A DNA stretch of 25,454 nt, taken from assembly GCA_026770575.1 (NCBI GenBank), contig MU657409.1, positions 1 to 25,454 of the forward strand, given 5' to 3'. The notes beneath the pieces are model-generated. The model saw only the letters and a list, made by a program, of their open reading frames with translations, was not told the DNA's origin and did no database searches. This DNA comes from Pelagophyceae sp. CCMP2097 (Eukaryota > Sar > Pelagophyceae). The number at the start of each line of letters is the position of its first letter. The first letter of the stretch is position 1. A program made the position numbers and the translations under genes. Positions 8,507 to 16,448 of the stretch are shown piece after piece.

Positions 8507-10385
8507 ATGCTGGCCTCGAGGACTGCGCGGTATGCGGCGCGGCTGCGCGGCGCTCCGGGCGCGCGGGGCTTGTGCACGGTGCGTCCTGCCGGCGGCGCTT
8601 GGACGTTGATTTCCCTCGGTTGCGGTTGCGATGGGCCTGCCTGCGTCGAACTTCCCGACGGGGTTTGGCGCCGCAGGCGCGCGTCCTGCCGGCGTGGGCG
8701 ACGGTGGACCCCTGGGCGATGAGCGGCGCTGAGCCGCACACCGTCCTGGACAGCATCGGCGGCGAATGGGTCTCGGGCGACGCGACGATGACGGCGAGTC
8801 GCGGTCCTCGGGGCGGCCCCCGCCGACGGGTGCCGGACCCTTGAACTAGGTGCCGGACCCGTTGAACGGCGAGCCGTTCCTGGTCGTGCCGGACTCGCGC
8901 GGCGAGGCTACGGTGGCCGCGTTTGCGTCTTCGCTGAATGCCTGCCCAAAGTCTGGGCTGCACAACCCGTACAAGCACGTCGAGCGGTACCTCATGCTCG
9001 GCGACGTCTGCGCGCGCGCCGGCGCCGAGCTCGCGAAGCCGGAGGTCGAGGACTTCTTCACGCGGCTGATTCAACGCGTGGCGCCAAAGTCGGACGCACA
9101 GGCCCGCGGCGAGTTCAAGGTCTCCGCCGCCTTTGTGCGCAACTTCAGTGGCGACCAGGTGCGGTTCCTGGCGCGCAGCTTCGGCGTGCCCGGTGACCAC
9201 GCTGGGCAGAGGTCGCAGGGCATGCGCTGGCCGTACGGGGCTGTGGCGCTCATCTCGCCCTTCAACTTCCCGCTCGAGATCCCGCTGCTGCAGCTTTTGG
9301 GCGCTTTGTTCATGGGGAACAAGGTGTGCATGAAGAACGACCAGCGCGTCAGCGTCGTCATGGAGCAGGCACTGCGTTTGCTGCACTACGCGGGGCTGCC
9401 CCAGCAGGACGTCGACTTTGCAAACCTCGGCGGCGCTGCCACGGGCGCTCTCCTCGGCAAGGCGCAGCCGCGCCTGACGCAGTTCACCGGGTCACAGGCC
9501 GTGGCCGAGCGCATCTCGGCGCAGCTCGGGGGCCGCGTCAAACTCGAGGACGCGGGCTTTGACTGGAAGGTCCTCGGGCCCGACGTCGGCGACGCCGACT
9601 ACGTGGCCTGGTGCTGCGACCAGGACGCCTATGCCTACTCGGGCCAGAAGTGCTCCGCTCAGTCGATCTTGTTCATGCATGCGCACTGGACCAACCCGGA
9701 AGTCGACATCGAGGCCCGACTGAAGAAGCTCGCCGCCAGGCGCACCCTCGCCGACCTCACCGTCGGCCCCGTGCTCACGGTCACCGACGCCGCCTTTGAG
9801 GCGCACCGCGACCGCCTCTTATCCATCCCGGGCGCGTACCTCGCCTTTGGCGGCCGCCTCTTACGAGACGTCGACGAAGCGGCCCAGGCCATCCCCGAGT
9901 GCTACGGCGCGTGGGAGCCGACGGCGGTCCACGTGCCCCTCGATCAGCTAACGAGCGAAGCGCACTTTGAGGCGTGCACCAAGGAGATCTTCGGCCCGTT
10001 CCAGGTGCTCACGACGTACACGGGCGCGCAGCTGCCCGTCGTCCTCGAAGCTCTAGAGCGCCTCGAGGCCCACCTCACCGCCGCAGTCGTCTCCAACGAC
10101 CAGGCCTTTACCCACCGCGTGCTGGGCCACACCGTCAACGGCACCACGTGCGAAACCGACCCCGTAAAGAGGGTGGCCCGCCCCGACGGACCCGCGCACA
10201 GGTACTGCGGCCGGCGCGCGCGCACGACGGGCGCGCCGCAGAACCATTTCTTCGGGCCGGCGGGGGACCCGCGCGGCGCGGGCATCGGCACGCCCGAAGC
10301 CATCCGCGCGACTTGGTCTTGCCACCGCGAGGTCATCCTCGACGAGCTCGTCCCGGACGGCTGGACCACGCCCGAGAGCACCTAA
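8507..10385 (+). CDS. P5CDH: Delta-1-pyrroline-5-carboxylate dehydrogenase, mitochondrial (ALDH12 type)
   Basis: NAD-dependent oxidation of P5C/glutamate semialdehyde to glutamate, the last step of proline breakdown, expected in the mitochondrial matrix. The proposed model has four exons: 8507-8578, 8677-8793, 8850-10147 and 10202-10385, giving 556 residues, the same as plant ALDH12. Residues 1-24 are Arg/Ala-rich without acids, like a mitochondrial presequence. The core is plant-like: TPFNFPLEIP-type segment (here SPFNFPLEIP), FTGS, the general-base region KLEDAGFDWK (Glu about 296), catalytic Cys about 331 in SGQKCSAQS, KEIFGPFQV, and GAPQNHFFGPAGDPRGAGIG near the end. Introns 1 and 3 are GT-AG; intron 2 is best read as GC-AG. 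Intron 3 is a multiple of three and open, so a naive translation inserts 18 extra residues. No disabling change was seen. Family assignment is very secure; the exact 5' exon boundaries are inference from protein continuity. Confidence 0.94.
8579..8676 (+). other. P5CDH intron 1 (98 nt, GT-AG)
   Basis: Donor GTGCGT, acceptor GCCGCAG, phase 0. Its first 16 nt recur with one mismatch 100 nt downstream, straddling the start of exon 2 (8579-8594 against 8679-8694). Confidence 0.8.
8794..8849 (+). other. P5CDH intron 2 (56 nt, GC-AG)
   Basis: Splicing GCGAGT at 8794 to the AG at 8848-8849 joins ...DATMT to VPDPLNGEPF in phase 0, the expected family continuity. The last 20 nt of the intron repeat the first nucleotides of exon 3 (GGTGCCGGACCC at 8829 and 8849). 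The alternative GT donor at 8770 is a poor match and removes eight more residues. Confidence 0.7.
10148..10201 (+). other. P5CDH intron 3 (54 nt, in frame, no stop)
   Basis: Donor GTGCGA, acceptor CACAG. Removing it joins VNGTTY to CGRRARTTGAPQNH, which matches the plant VNGTTYAGLRARTTGAPQNH pattern. Retention would add 18 unrelated residues without a stop. Confidence 0.88.
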
Positions 10386-10709
10386 ACCCGCCGCGCCGAC
10401 GGAGGCCCGGAGCAGCGCAGAATTCGAAGCCGGCCCCAGCGGAGTAAAGTTCATGGAACTGGCCGCCCTCGGACTCGTGCCGCGCCTACGGAGTGCACTG
10501 GAGCTCCCGATTTCGACGCTTACGAAGCAGCAGCTCTCGAGAGCAGTTTGCGAGTCCCAGAGTGCACTGGAGCTATTGGGCCCCGATTGCGTCGCTTGCG
10601 CAGCAGCAGCTCCAGAGCAGTATACTAGGAATTCCTAGTCTCAAAAGGGGACCTTCCCTTTTCTTGAACGCCCTTCTCTGGAGTTATCGCCTGATTCTCA
10701 CGGCCCGCC
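10386..10709. other. Intergenic between P5CDH and PPAN, with a 69-bp tandem duplication
   Basis: GAGTGCACTGGAGCT occurs at 10491 and again at about 10560, each followed by GAAGCAGCAGCTC or GCGCAGCAGCAGCTC and GAGCAGT. This gives two tandem units of about 69 bp. A second copy of the TAGGAATTCCTA palindrome follows at 10626-10637, extended here to ACTAGGAATTCCTAGT. Then comes a short leader to the PPAN start codon. Confidence 0.65.
10626..10637. repeat. Recurring palindrome TAGGAATTCCTA, copy 2
   Basis: This copy is perfect over 16 bp (10624-10639) and sits in the 324-bp spacer between two genes. Confidence 0.6.
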
Positions 10710-12199
10710 ATGCCGCGCCGCGGGGGACGACGGGTGCGTCGGCGCTCCCTCTGAGGCCCTCGAGTGGCCCCTCGGCCGCCTCGCACGCGCGCCTTTTTTC
10801 ACAAGTGTCCCCTCTTCGTAGAAAAAGGCGCGGACGCAGCCCCCGGAGCCGCGGTCCGGCGCCGGCGGCGCCCCGACGCCCGAGGACGTCGAGAAGACGG
10901 TGCCGCGGTCGATGTGAGCGCCGCGCGTCGCTTTGCCAGGGGGGCGCCGCGCTTGAGCCGCGCCGGGCCGACGCGGCGCTCGTAGGATCGTGCGGCGCGG
11001 CACGACGTCAAAGTGCGCCTCGCTTGCCGGGACGCGGGCGCCGAGGCCGCTCCAGCGACGACGGGCTGCGCTAGGCCCGTGGCAGAGCTGTGCCTTGAGC
11101 TGCGCAAGGTCATGGCACCGCACACGGCGGAGAAGCTGCGCGAGAAGCCGTCGAACACGCTCAAAGACTTTGTCCATGTGAGAAACCTGATAGATCGCAC
11201 GCCCGCCGCGGGGCCGGCCGCGGCGGCCGAAAGAAGGTCTCGCGCGGCCCGGCGCGGTCGCAGCACGGACCGGGCGGCGGGGTGTGCGCGGGTCCGCTGC
11301 GGGTTTCCCCGCGCTGCGGCGACGCTTTTGGGCTTTAGGCGGCGCAGCCCCTGGGCGTGACGCACCTTTTGATGCTGACGCAGCGCGAGGCGCACGTGAA
11401 CCTGCGCATCGCACGCGTGCCCGCAGGCCCGACGCTGTCGTTCAAGCTCGACAGTTTCGTCCTTATGAAGAACGTGCGCGCGCTGCAGCGGCGGCCCTTT
11501 GACACGGCGGCGGCGTACGCGACGCCGCCGCTGATCGTGCTGACGAACTTTGGCGACGCGTCGGAGCCGCACGTCAAGCTTATGCGCATCACCTTCGAGG
11601 CCATGTTCGCCCCCATTGACGTCACCGCCGTCAAGCTCACCGACTGCCGCCGCGTCGTCCTCGCCACGCGGCGCGACGACGGAGCTGTGGAAGTCCGGCA
11701 CTACGCCATCCGCGCGTCGGCCGCGGGCGTCTCCAAGACCATCAAGCGCATCGTCGAGGCGCGCAAGCTGCCCGACCTCTCCGAGACGCGCGACATTTCC
11801 GAGTTTGTCACCGACGGCGCAAACGACTACGGGTCGGACTCTGAGGTCGAGGACGGCGACGAGGTCGTCCTCCACGACAAGTTCGTCGGCCGCGGCAACG
11901 TCGCCAAGGCGGCGTCGGCCATCAAGCTCGCCGAGCTCGGGCCGCGGCTCACGCTCCGCTTGTACAAGGTGCAAAAGGGCGTTTGCGACGGCGACGTGCT
12001 CTACCACGCCTTTTCCGACAAGGCCGAGGAGGAGGAGGAGGAAGAGGCGGACGACGACAGCGACGCGCCCGCGCAGCAGCCGAAGAAGCGGCGCCAGGGC
12101 ATGGACAACAACAAGCCGCGCTACAACAAAAACAAGAGCAACAACAAACGACAAAGCGGCGAGCCGGCGCCCGCCGGCAAGCGCCAACGCCGCAACTAA
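10710..12199 (+). CDS. PPAN: Peter Pan / SSF1 ribosome biogenesis factor (Brix domain)
   Basis: Nucleolar Brix-domain protein needed for 27S pre-rRNA processing and 60S subunit assembly. The proposed model has five exons: 10710-10733, 10822-10913, 10986-11012, 11075-11177 and 11339-12199, giving 368 residues. All four introns (88, 72, 62 and 161 nt) are GT-AG. The joined N-terminus is basic (MPRRGGRRKKARTQ), as in SSF1, then ...EDVEKTVPRSM-IVRRGTTSK, the family's VPKSMVIR-like start of the Brix fold. Exon 4 gives VMAPHTAEKLREKPSNTLKD, exon 5 opens AAQPLGVTHLLML and includes TPPLIVLTNFGD, VKLMRITFEAMFAPIDV, a VPDLS-like LPDLSETRDISEFVTDGAND, and ELGPRLTLRLYKVQKGVCDG, the family's IGPR motif. 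The tail is acidic (EEEEEEADDD) then Lys/Arg/Asn-rich, typical of nucleolar proteins. Exon 3 is only 27 nt. A Met-to-stop frame without introns does not exist, so the exon model rests on protein continuity. Confidence 0.92.
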
Positions 12200-12603
12200 C
12201 CGCCCTAAAATGCACCGCACCCTTCGGACACCCGAGCACCCGTCGATGGCGGAGCCGCGGTGGGGCTGTGGCCCGCCTGCTGTGTGGGATTACTCTCCAC
12301 AACAGTGCCGAAATCAACCTTTATTTTAAGTAATTCACGAATATCGACAAAAGTGAGTCAATTTTTAAAAGTCACAAAAAAAGTTCAGAAATATTAGAAT
12401 TTCATATAAATCAAGGTTATGGACCCCATTTCCAATATTTTCGGGTGCATATTTGGGTTTCCGGATATTTAAAAATTCTGAACCGCAGACTCCCCCGTCA
12501 GAATATTTAATAATTAATTAGTTAATTGATTTAGGAAATTTCCCCAGGCCTTTTGATTCGGCACTGCTCCACAAGTGACCAACCGCTCAAAGCACCTTCC
12601 TTA
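12200..12603. other. AT-rich intergenic region downstream of PPAN
   Basis: The composition changes sharply from GC-rich coding sequence to AT-rich sequence after about 12317. The PPAN 3' end must lie here. No gene was recognised. Confidence 0.5.
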
Positions 12604-12935
12604 TAGTAGTTCGCACTTGATTTCCGAAAGACCAAAACCAAAAGCATCGGCCAAAAGCAAAAGCAAAAGCAAAAGCAAAAGCAAAAACCCAATATCCAAA
12701 ACCAAAGATGTCAAAATCTCAATAAGGAAGATATTCAAAGATTTAATAAAATCCCAAAAGTCTTATTTTTGAGAATTGTGCTCAAAAACTTTGGAAATAG
12801 GTTTGATAAAATCTTAAATATCCGCCTTATTGAGATTTTGACATGTCTTTGGTTTTGGATATTATTGGATTTTTGCTTTTGCTTTTGGCCTATGCTTTTG
12901 GTTTTGGACTTTCGGAAATAAAGTGGGAACTGCTG
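12604..12935. repeat. 330-bp foldback element with AAAAGC microsatellite
   Basis: The left arm from about 12605 (ATTTCCGAAAGACCAAAACC, AAAAGCAT, AAAAGC repeats, CCAAAGATGTCAAAATCTCA) returns inverted from about 12826 to 12933 (TGAGATTTTGACATGTCTTT, GCTTTTGGTTTTGGACTTTC, GGAAAT). The left arm has five to six AAAAGC units, the right arm two to three, so the microsatellite has changed length since the arms were made. It is probably a non-autonomous foldback or MITE. It ends about 12 bp before element A. Confidence 0.8.
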
Positions 12936-12947
12936 TATATATCACAT

Positions 12948-13826
12948 CACGCCAGCTGGAGATGGTTTTTTTTGGAGCATTCGGCTTTGTGTGAGGTCAA
13001 TTTTGAGGTCGTTCTCCGGGCGCCTCGCGCGCGGGCAACTTTGCCCCAGGCGCCGAGCGGAGGGTCAGGTATCCGAGCATAGGTTCTCATCTATGGGCGG
13101 GAACCGTCTTCACTCGACGCCGGCGCGTATAGGCCAGATGCGGGGGTGAAGTGTGAAATGGTCTCAACTTGGAGGGGCGCTCACGGCGCTCAGAGTGGCG
13201 CGCAAATCACAGCTTTCAGAATTTCGTGATCTACTCACCGAGGCACATCCCCGAGAGTCACAAACGAATGTGGCGTTCGGGACTTGGCGCTTTCCATGAC
13301 TTGGCCGACGTTCGTACGAGGCACGTCATGCCCATGAAAAACACGCAATCGGCCTGTAAGACCGGCGCCGATTGGTGTGCCATCTGTAGGGCCATGAAGC
13401 CGACGTCCCCAGCTAGTATCGCGGCACGAGAGGCCCTAATCGACGAATTGGAAGAGTGTCGCGGAGACGCTCCGTTGTCAGAGTGAAATCGGGTCGAAGA
13501 CGGGTTTCTTTTCGTGATCTTTCTTTATCAGCCCCACGTACAGTGCCATCCGGAGCACATATCTCCGAGCTGCGATTTCGGGCCTTCTCGTTCGCGCGCT
13601 GCCGTCGAGCGCCGAATTTTGAATTCAAGGGAGTCGACACGGCGCTCCCCACAGGCCTCTATATCCCAAACTTTTTGCCTTAGAGGGGGCGCGGGTACCA
13701 TACGGAACGGGCTCTGCGCTCTTCTTCCGCTTGGGCATGCGCGCCCGCGCGTCTCAGCTCTGAGAAGTTTGTCTCCGAGAGCCCAAAAACCGAATGCTCC
13801 ACAAAACTCTATCTCCAGCTGGCGTG
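12948..13826 (+). mobile_element. 880-bp TIR element, copy A
   Basis: Begins CACGCCAGCTGGAGATGG and ends CTATCTCCAGCTGGCGTG, with TIRs of about 35 bp that extend to GGAGCATTCGG / CCGAATGCTCC. The whole body is closely similar to copies B and C. No matching target duplication was found at this copy (left flank ACAT, right flank TATA). It is adjacent on the right to the 0.8-kb palindrome. Confidence 0.88.
13166..13826 (+). pseudogene. Element A open frame, unknown protein, interrupted
   Basis: Homologous to the frame in copy C. The conserved block HDLADVRTRHVMPMKN, then KTGADWCAICRAMKPTSPAS, then IDELEECRGD is present, but a TGA at 13484-13486 interrupts it. The frame resumes with FLFVIFLYQPHVQCHPEHIS and CDFG and then stays open through the right TIR. 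The N-terminal part is also shifted near 13200. The Cys/His spacing (CxxC, then QCHPEH and a further C) suggests zinc binding. The family is not recognised. Confidence 0.5.
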
Positions 13827-14616
13827 TATATGCAGAGCATCTGCGTGCAGAGTATCGCAGTTGATAATTCCGTTGACTCGGACTTGGGGGCCTCCGTCGA
13901 TGGCAGGGCGGCGGCGTGGCCTGCGCGCCGACCCGGGGGTTCCCCGGTGCTAAGGTGCGTTTTTTCGCGCACCTTTTTTCCTCGAGTCGCCTTAGCGCAC
14001 ATTTGAGTGATGTTTTTAAACAGTGTGAAAACCGACGAGGGACCTCGGCACAGCATGCCGTGGTAAATCCGTGTGGGATATTATAAAAGCTTAAATGCAG
14101 AGTATCTACGTGCAGAGTAGGGCAGTTGAGAATTTTGTTGATTCGGACGTGGGGGCCTCCATCGATGGTAGGGCGGGCCGAGACGGGGGTTCCCCGGTGC
14201 TAAGGTGCGTGAAAAAACGCACCTTAGCACCGGGGAACCCCCGTCTCGGCCCGCAGGCCACGCCGCCGCCCTACCATCGACGGAGGCCCCCACGTCCGAA
14301 TCAACGGAATTCCCAACTGCCCTACTCTGCACGTAGATACTCTGCATTTAAGCTTTTATAATATCCCAACACGGTTTTACCACGGCATGCTGTGCCGAGG
14401 TCCCTCGTCGGTTTTCACACTATTTAAAAACATCACTCAAATGTGCGCTAAGGCGACTCGAGGAAAAAAGGTGCGCAAAAAAACGCACCTTAGCACCGGG
14501 GAACCCCCGGGTTGGCGCGCAGGCCACGCCGCCGCCCTGCCATCGACGGAGGCCCCCAAGTCCGAGTCAACGGAATTCTTAACTGCGATACTTTGCACGC
14601 AGATACTCTGCATATA
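13827..14616. repeat. Near-perfect 0.8-kb palindrome made of four copies of a GC-rich unit
   Basis: 13827-14210 and 14217-14616 are inverted copies around a 6-nt centre (14211-14216, GAAAAA). The left arm lacks about 16 bp present in the right arm (GCGGCGTGGCCTGC region); otherwise differences are few. Each arm itself holds two direct units. Each unit starts ATGCAGAG(T/C)ATCT, continues GGGGGCCTCC(G/A)TCGATGG, and ends GGTTCCCCGGTGCTAAGGTG then CGT and a T run. Between units is a shared spacer (TCGCCTTAGCGCAC, AAAACCGACGAGGGACC, GCATGCCGTGGTAAA, TATTATAAAAGCTTAA). The outer boundary coincides with the end of element A on the left. Confidence 0.92.
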
Positions 14617-14633
14617 AGGAAGGTGCGCTCAAA

Positions 14634-15508
14634 CACGCCAACTGGGGGACATAGATGCTGTAACATTGGTATATTTTCGGCTCGGAGGCACTCTTCTCCG
14701 GCCTGGCTGGCGCGGGCGCGGACGGCCGCGCGCAGAAGAAGCGCGGAGACCGCTTCGTATGGTACCCGCGTCCCCTATAGGCCAAGAAGTTTGGGGTATA
14801 GAGGCCTCTGAGGAGCGCCGTGTCGACTTCCTTGAATTCGAAATTCGGCGCTCGACGGCAGCGCGCGGACAGAGGGTCCGAAATCACACTTAAGGCATAT
14901 GTGCTCTGGATGGCACTGTACGTGGTGCTGATAAACAAAGATCACGAAAAGAAACCCGTCTTCGACCCGATTCCACTCTGACAACGTAGGGTCTCCACGA
15001 CACTCTTCCAAGTCGTCGATTAGGGCCTCTCGTGCCGCGATACTCGCTGGGGACGTCGGCTTCACGGCCCTACAGATGGCGCACCAATCGGCGCCGGTCT
15101 TATAGGCCGATTGCGTGTTTTTCATGGGCATGAAATGCCTCGTACGAACGTCGGCCAATTCTTGGAAAGCGCCGAGTTCCGAGCGCCACAATTTTTTGGC
15201 ACCAGCTCATAGAGGCGGGTATTTCGCGACACATATGTCTTAGGTGTGATTTGCGCACCACTCTGAGCGCCGTGAGCGCCCCTCCAAGTTGAGACCATTT
15301 CACACTTCACCCCCGCATCTGGCCTATACGCGCCGGCGTCGAGTGAAGACGGTTCCCGCCCATAGATGAGACCCTATGCTCGGATACCTGACCCTCCGCT
15401 CGGCGCCTGGGGCAAAGGCGCCCGCGCGCGAGACGCCCGAAGAATGGCCTCAAAATTGACCTCGCACATTTGCGAATGTTACAGGCTCTCTGTCTCCCAG
15501 TTGGCGTG
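14634..15508 (-). mobile_element. 880-bp TIR element, copy B (inverted)
   Basis: Ends are CACGCCAACTGGGGGACATA at 14634 and CTCTGTCTCCCAGTTGGCGTG at 15488-15508. Its TIRs differ from those of A and C after the first 15 nt (CTGTAACATT instead of the GGAGCATT form), so B belongs to a different subfamily. CAAA flanks both sides (14630-14633 and 15509-15512), consistent with a 4-bp target duplication. The body is a close inverted copy of A and C. Confidence 0.88.
14775..15310 (-). pseudogene. Element B open frame, unknown protein, frameshifted
   Basis: On the minus strand 15310-15122 gives the N-terminal segment (KCEMVSTWRGAHGAQSGAQI, then RLYELVPKNCGAR); a shift near 15185 moves the frame to 15191-14775. 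That part carries the conserved block ELADVRTRHFMPMKN, KTGADWCAICRAVKPTSPAS, EWNRVEDGFLFVIFVYQ and HVQCHPEHICLKCDFG. A second shift after GPS leads to an early stop. The unknown core is thus conserved at the protein level in this subfamily too. No function can be assigned. Confidence 0.5.
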
Positions 15509-15512
15509 CAAA

Positions 15513-16392
15513 CACGCCACTTGGAGATAGAGTTTTTTGGAGCATTTTATTTTGTGCGAGGTCAATTTTGAGGTCATTCTTCGGACGCCTCGCGCGCGGG
15601 CACCTTTGCCCCAGGCGCCGAGCGGAGGGTCAGGGGTCCGAGTGTAGGGTCTCATCTATGGGCGGGAACCGTCTTTACTCGACGCCGGCACGTATAGGCC
15701 AGATGCGGGGTTGAAGTGTGAAATGGTCTCAACTTGGAGGGGCGCTCACGGCGCTCAGAGTGGTGCCCAAATCGCAGCTCGGAGGGATGTGTTGGAAACC
15801 ACCCGTCTCTATGAGCTGGTGCCCCCCCCCCAAAAGTGCCGGTTGGAACTTGGCGCTTTCCATGACTTGGCCGACGTTCGTACGAGACACGTCATGTCCA
15901 TGCAAAACACGCAACCGGCCTATAAGACCGGCGCCGATTGGTGTGCCATCTGTAGGGTCGTGAAGCCGACGTCTCCAGCGAGTATCGCGGCACGAGTGGC
16001 CCTAATCGACGACTTGGAAGAGTGTCGCGGAGACGCTTCGTTGTTAGAGTGGAATCGGGTCGAAGACGGGTTTCTTTTCGTGATCTTTCTTTATCAGCCC
16101 CACGTACAGTGCCATCCGGAGCACATATCTCCGAGCTGCGATTTCGGACACACTTGTTCGCGCGCTGCCGTCGAGCGCCGAATTTTGAATTCAAGGGAGT
16201 CGACACGGCGCTCCCCACAGGCCTCTATACCCCAAACTTCTTGCCTTAGAGGGGGCGCGGGTACCATACGGAACGGGCTCCGCGCTCTTCTTCCGCTTAG
16301 GCATGCGCGCCCGCGCGTCTCAGCTCTGAGAAGTTTGTCTCCGAGAGCAAAAAAAACGAATGCTCCAAAGAACTCTATCTCCAAGTGGCGTG
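15513..16392 (+). mobile_element. 880-bp TIR element, copy C, next to the ArgRS gene
   Basis: Begins CACGCCACTTGGAGATAGAG and ends CTCTATCTCCAAGTGGCGTG (perfect over these 20 nt). Flanked by CAAA on both sides (15509-15512 and 16393-16396); the left CAAA is shared with copy B. The element ends 57 nt upstream of the arginyl-tRNA synthetase start codon and so probably lies in its promoter or 5' untranslated region. Confidence 0.9.
15723..16392 (+). CDS. Element C open frame: unknown protein with CxxC and CHxxH motifs
   Basis: Starting at the ATG at 15723 (MVSTWRGAHGAQ) the frame runs without a stop to the end of the element, about 220 codons. Order of conserved blocks: RLYELVPP, LGAFHDLADVRTRHVM, KTGADWCAICRVVKPTSPAS, ALIDDLEECRGD, EWNRVEDGFLFVIFLYQ, HVQCHPEHISPSCDFG. 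The CxxC pair and the later C-H-x-x-H...C cluster could bind zinc. After about residue 150 the sequence is Arg/Ser-rich and may no longer be coding. A C10 tract at about 15825 keeps this copy in frame where copy B is shifted. No stop separates the frame from the downstream ArgRS ATG. It does not resemble any transposase I can name. Confidence 0.45.
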
Positions 16393-16448
16393 CAAAGCCA
16401 GCCCAAGTTTGGCGACGCGCTTTGTTGTGGCGACGTGAAGCGGTCGCC

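Noticed and set aside
8770..8849. Alternative GT donor for P5CDH intron 2
   Set aside because: GTCTCG is unlike the GTGCG/GTGAG donors elsewhere, and it removes residues expected before VPDPLNG; the GC-AG model is preferred.
8268..9386. 372-codon minus-strand frame opposite P5CDH
   Set aside because: Overlaps the conserved exons of P5CDH in antisense and has no domain signal.
10799..12220. 473-codon minus-strand frame opposite PPAN
   Set aside because: Shadow frame over a gene whose plus-strand domain content is clear; composition is Leu/Val/Arg-biased low complexity.
12650..12689. CRISPR-like short repeats
   Set aside because: AAAAGC units are a contiguous microsatellite without spacers.
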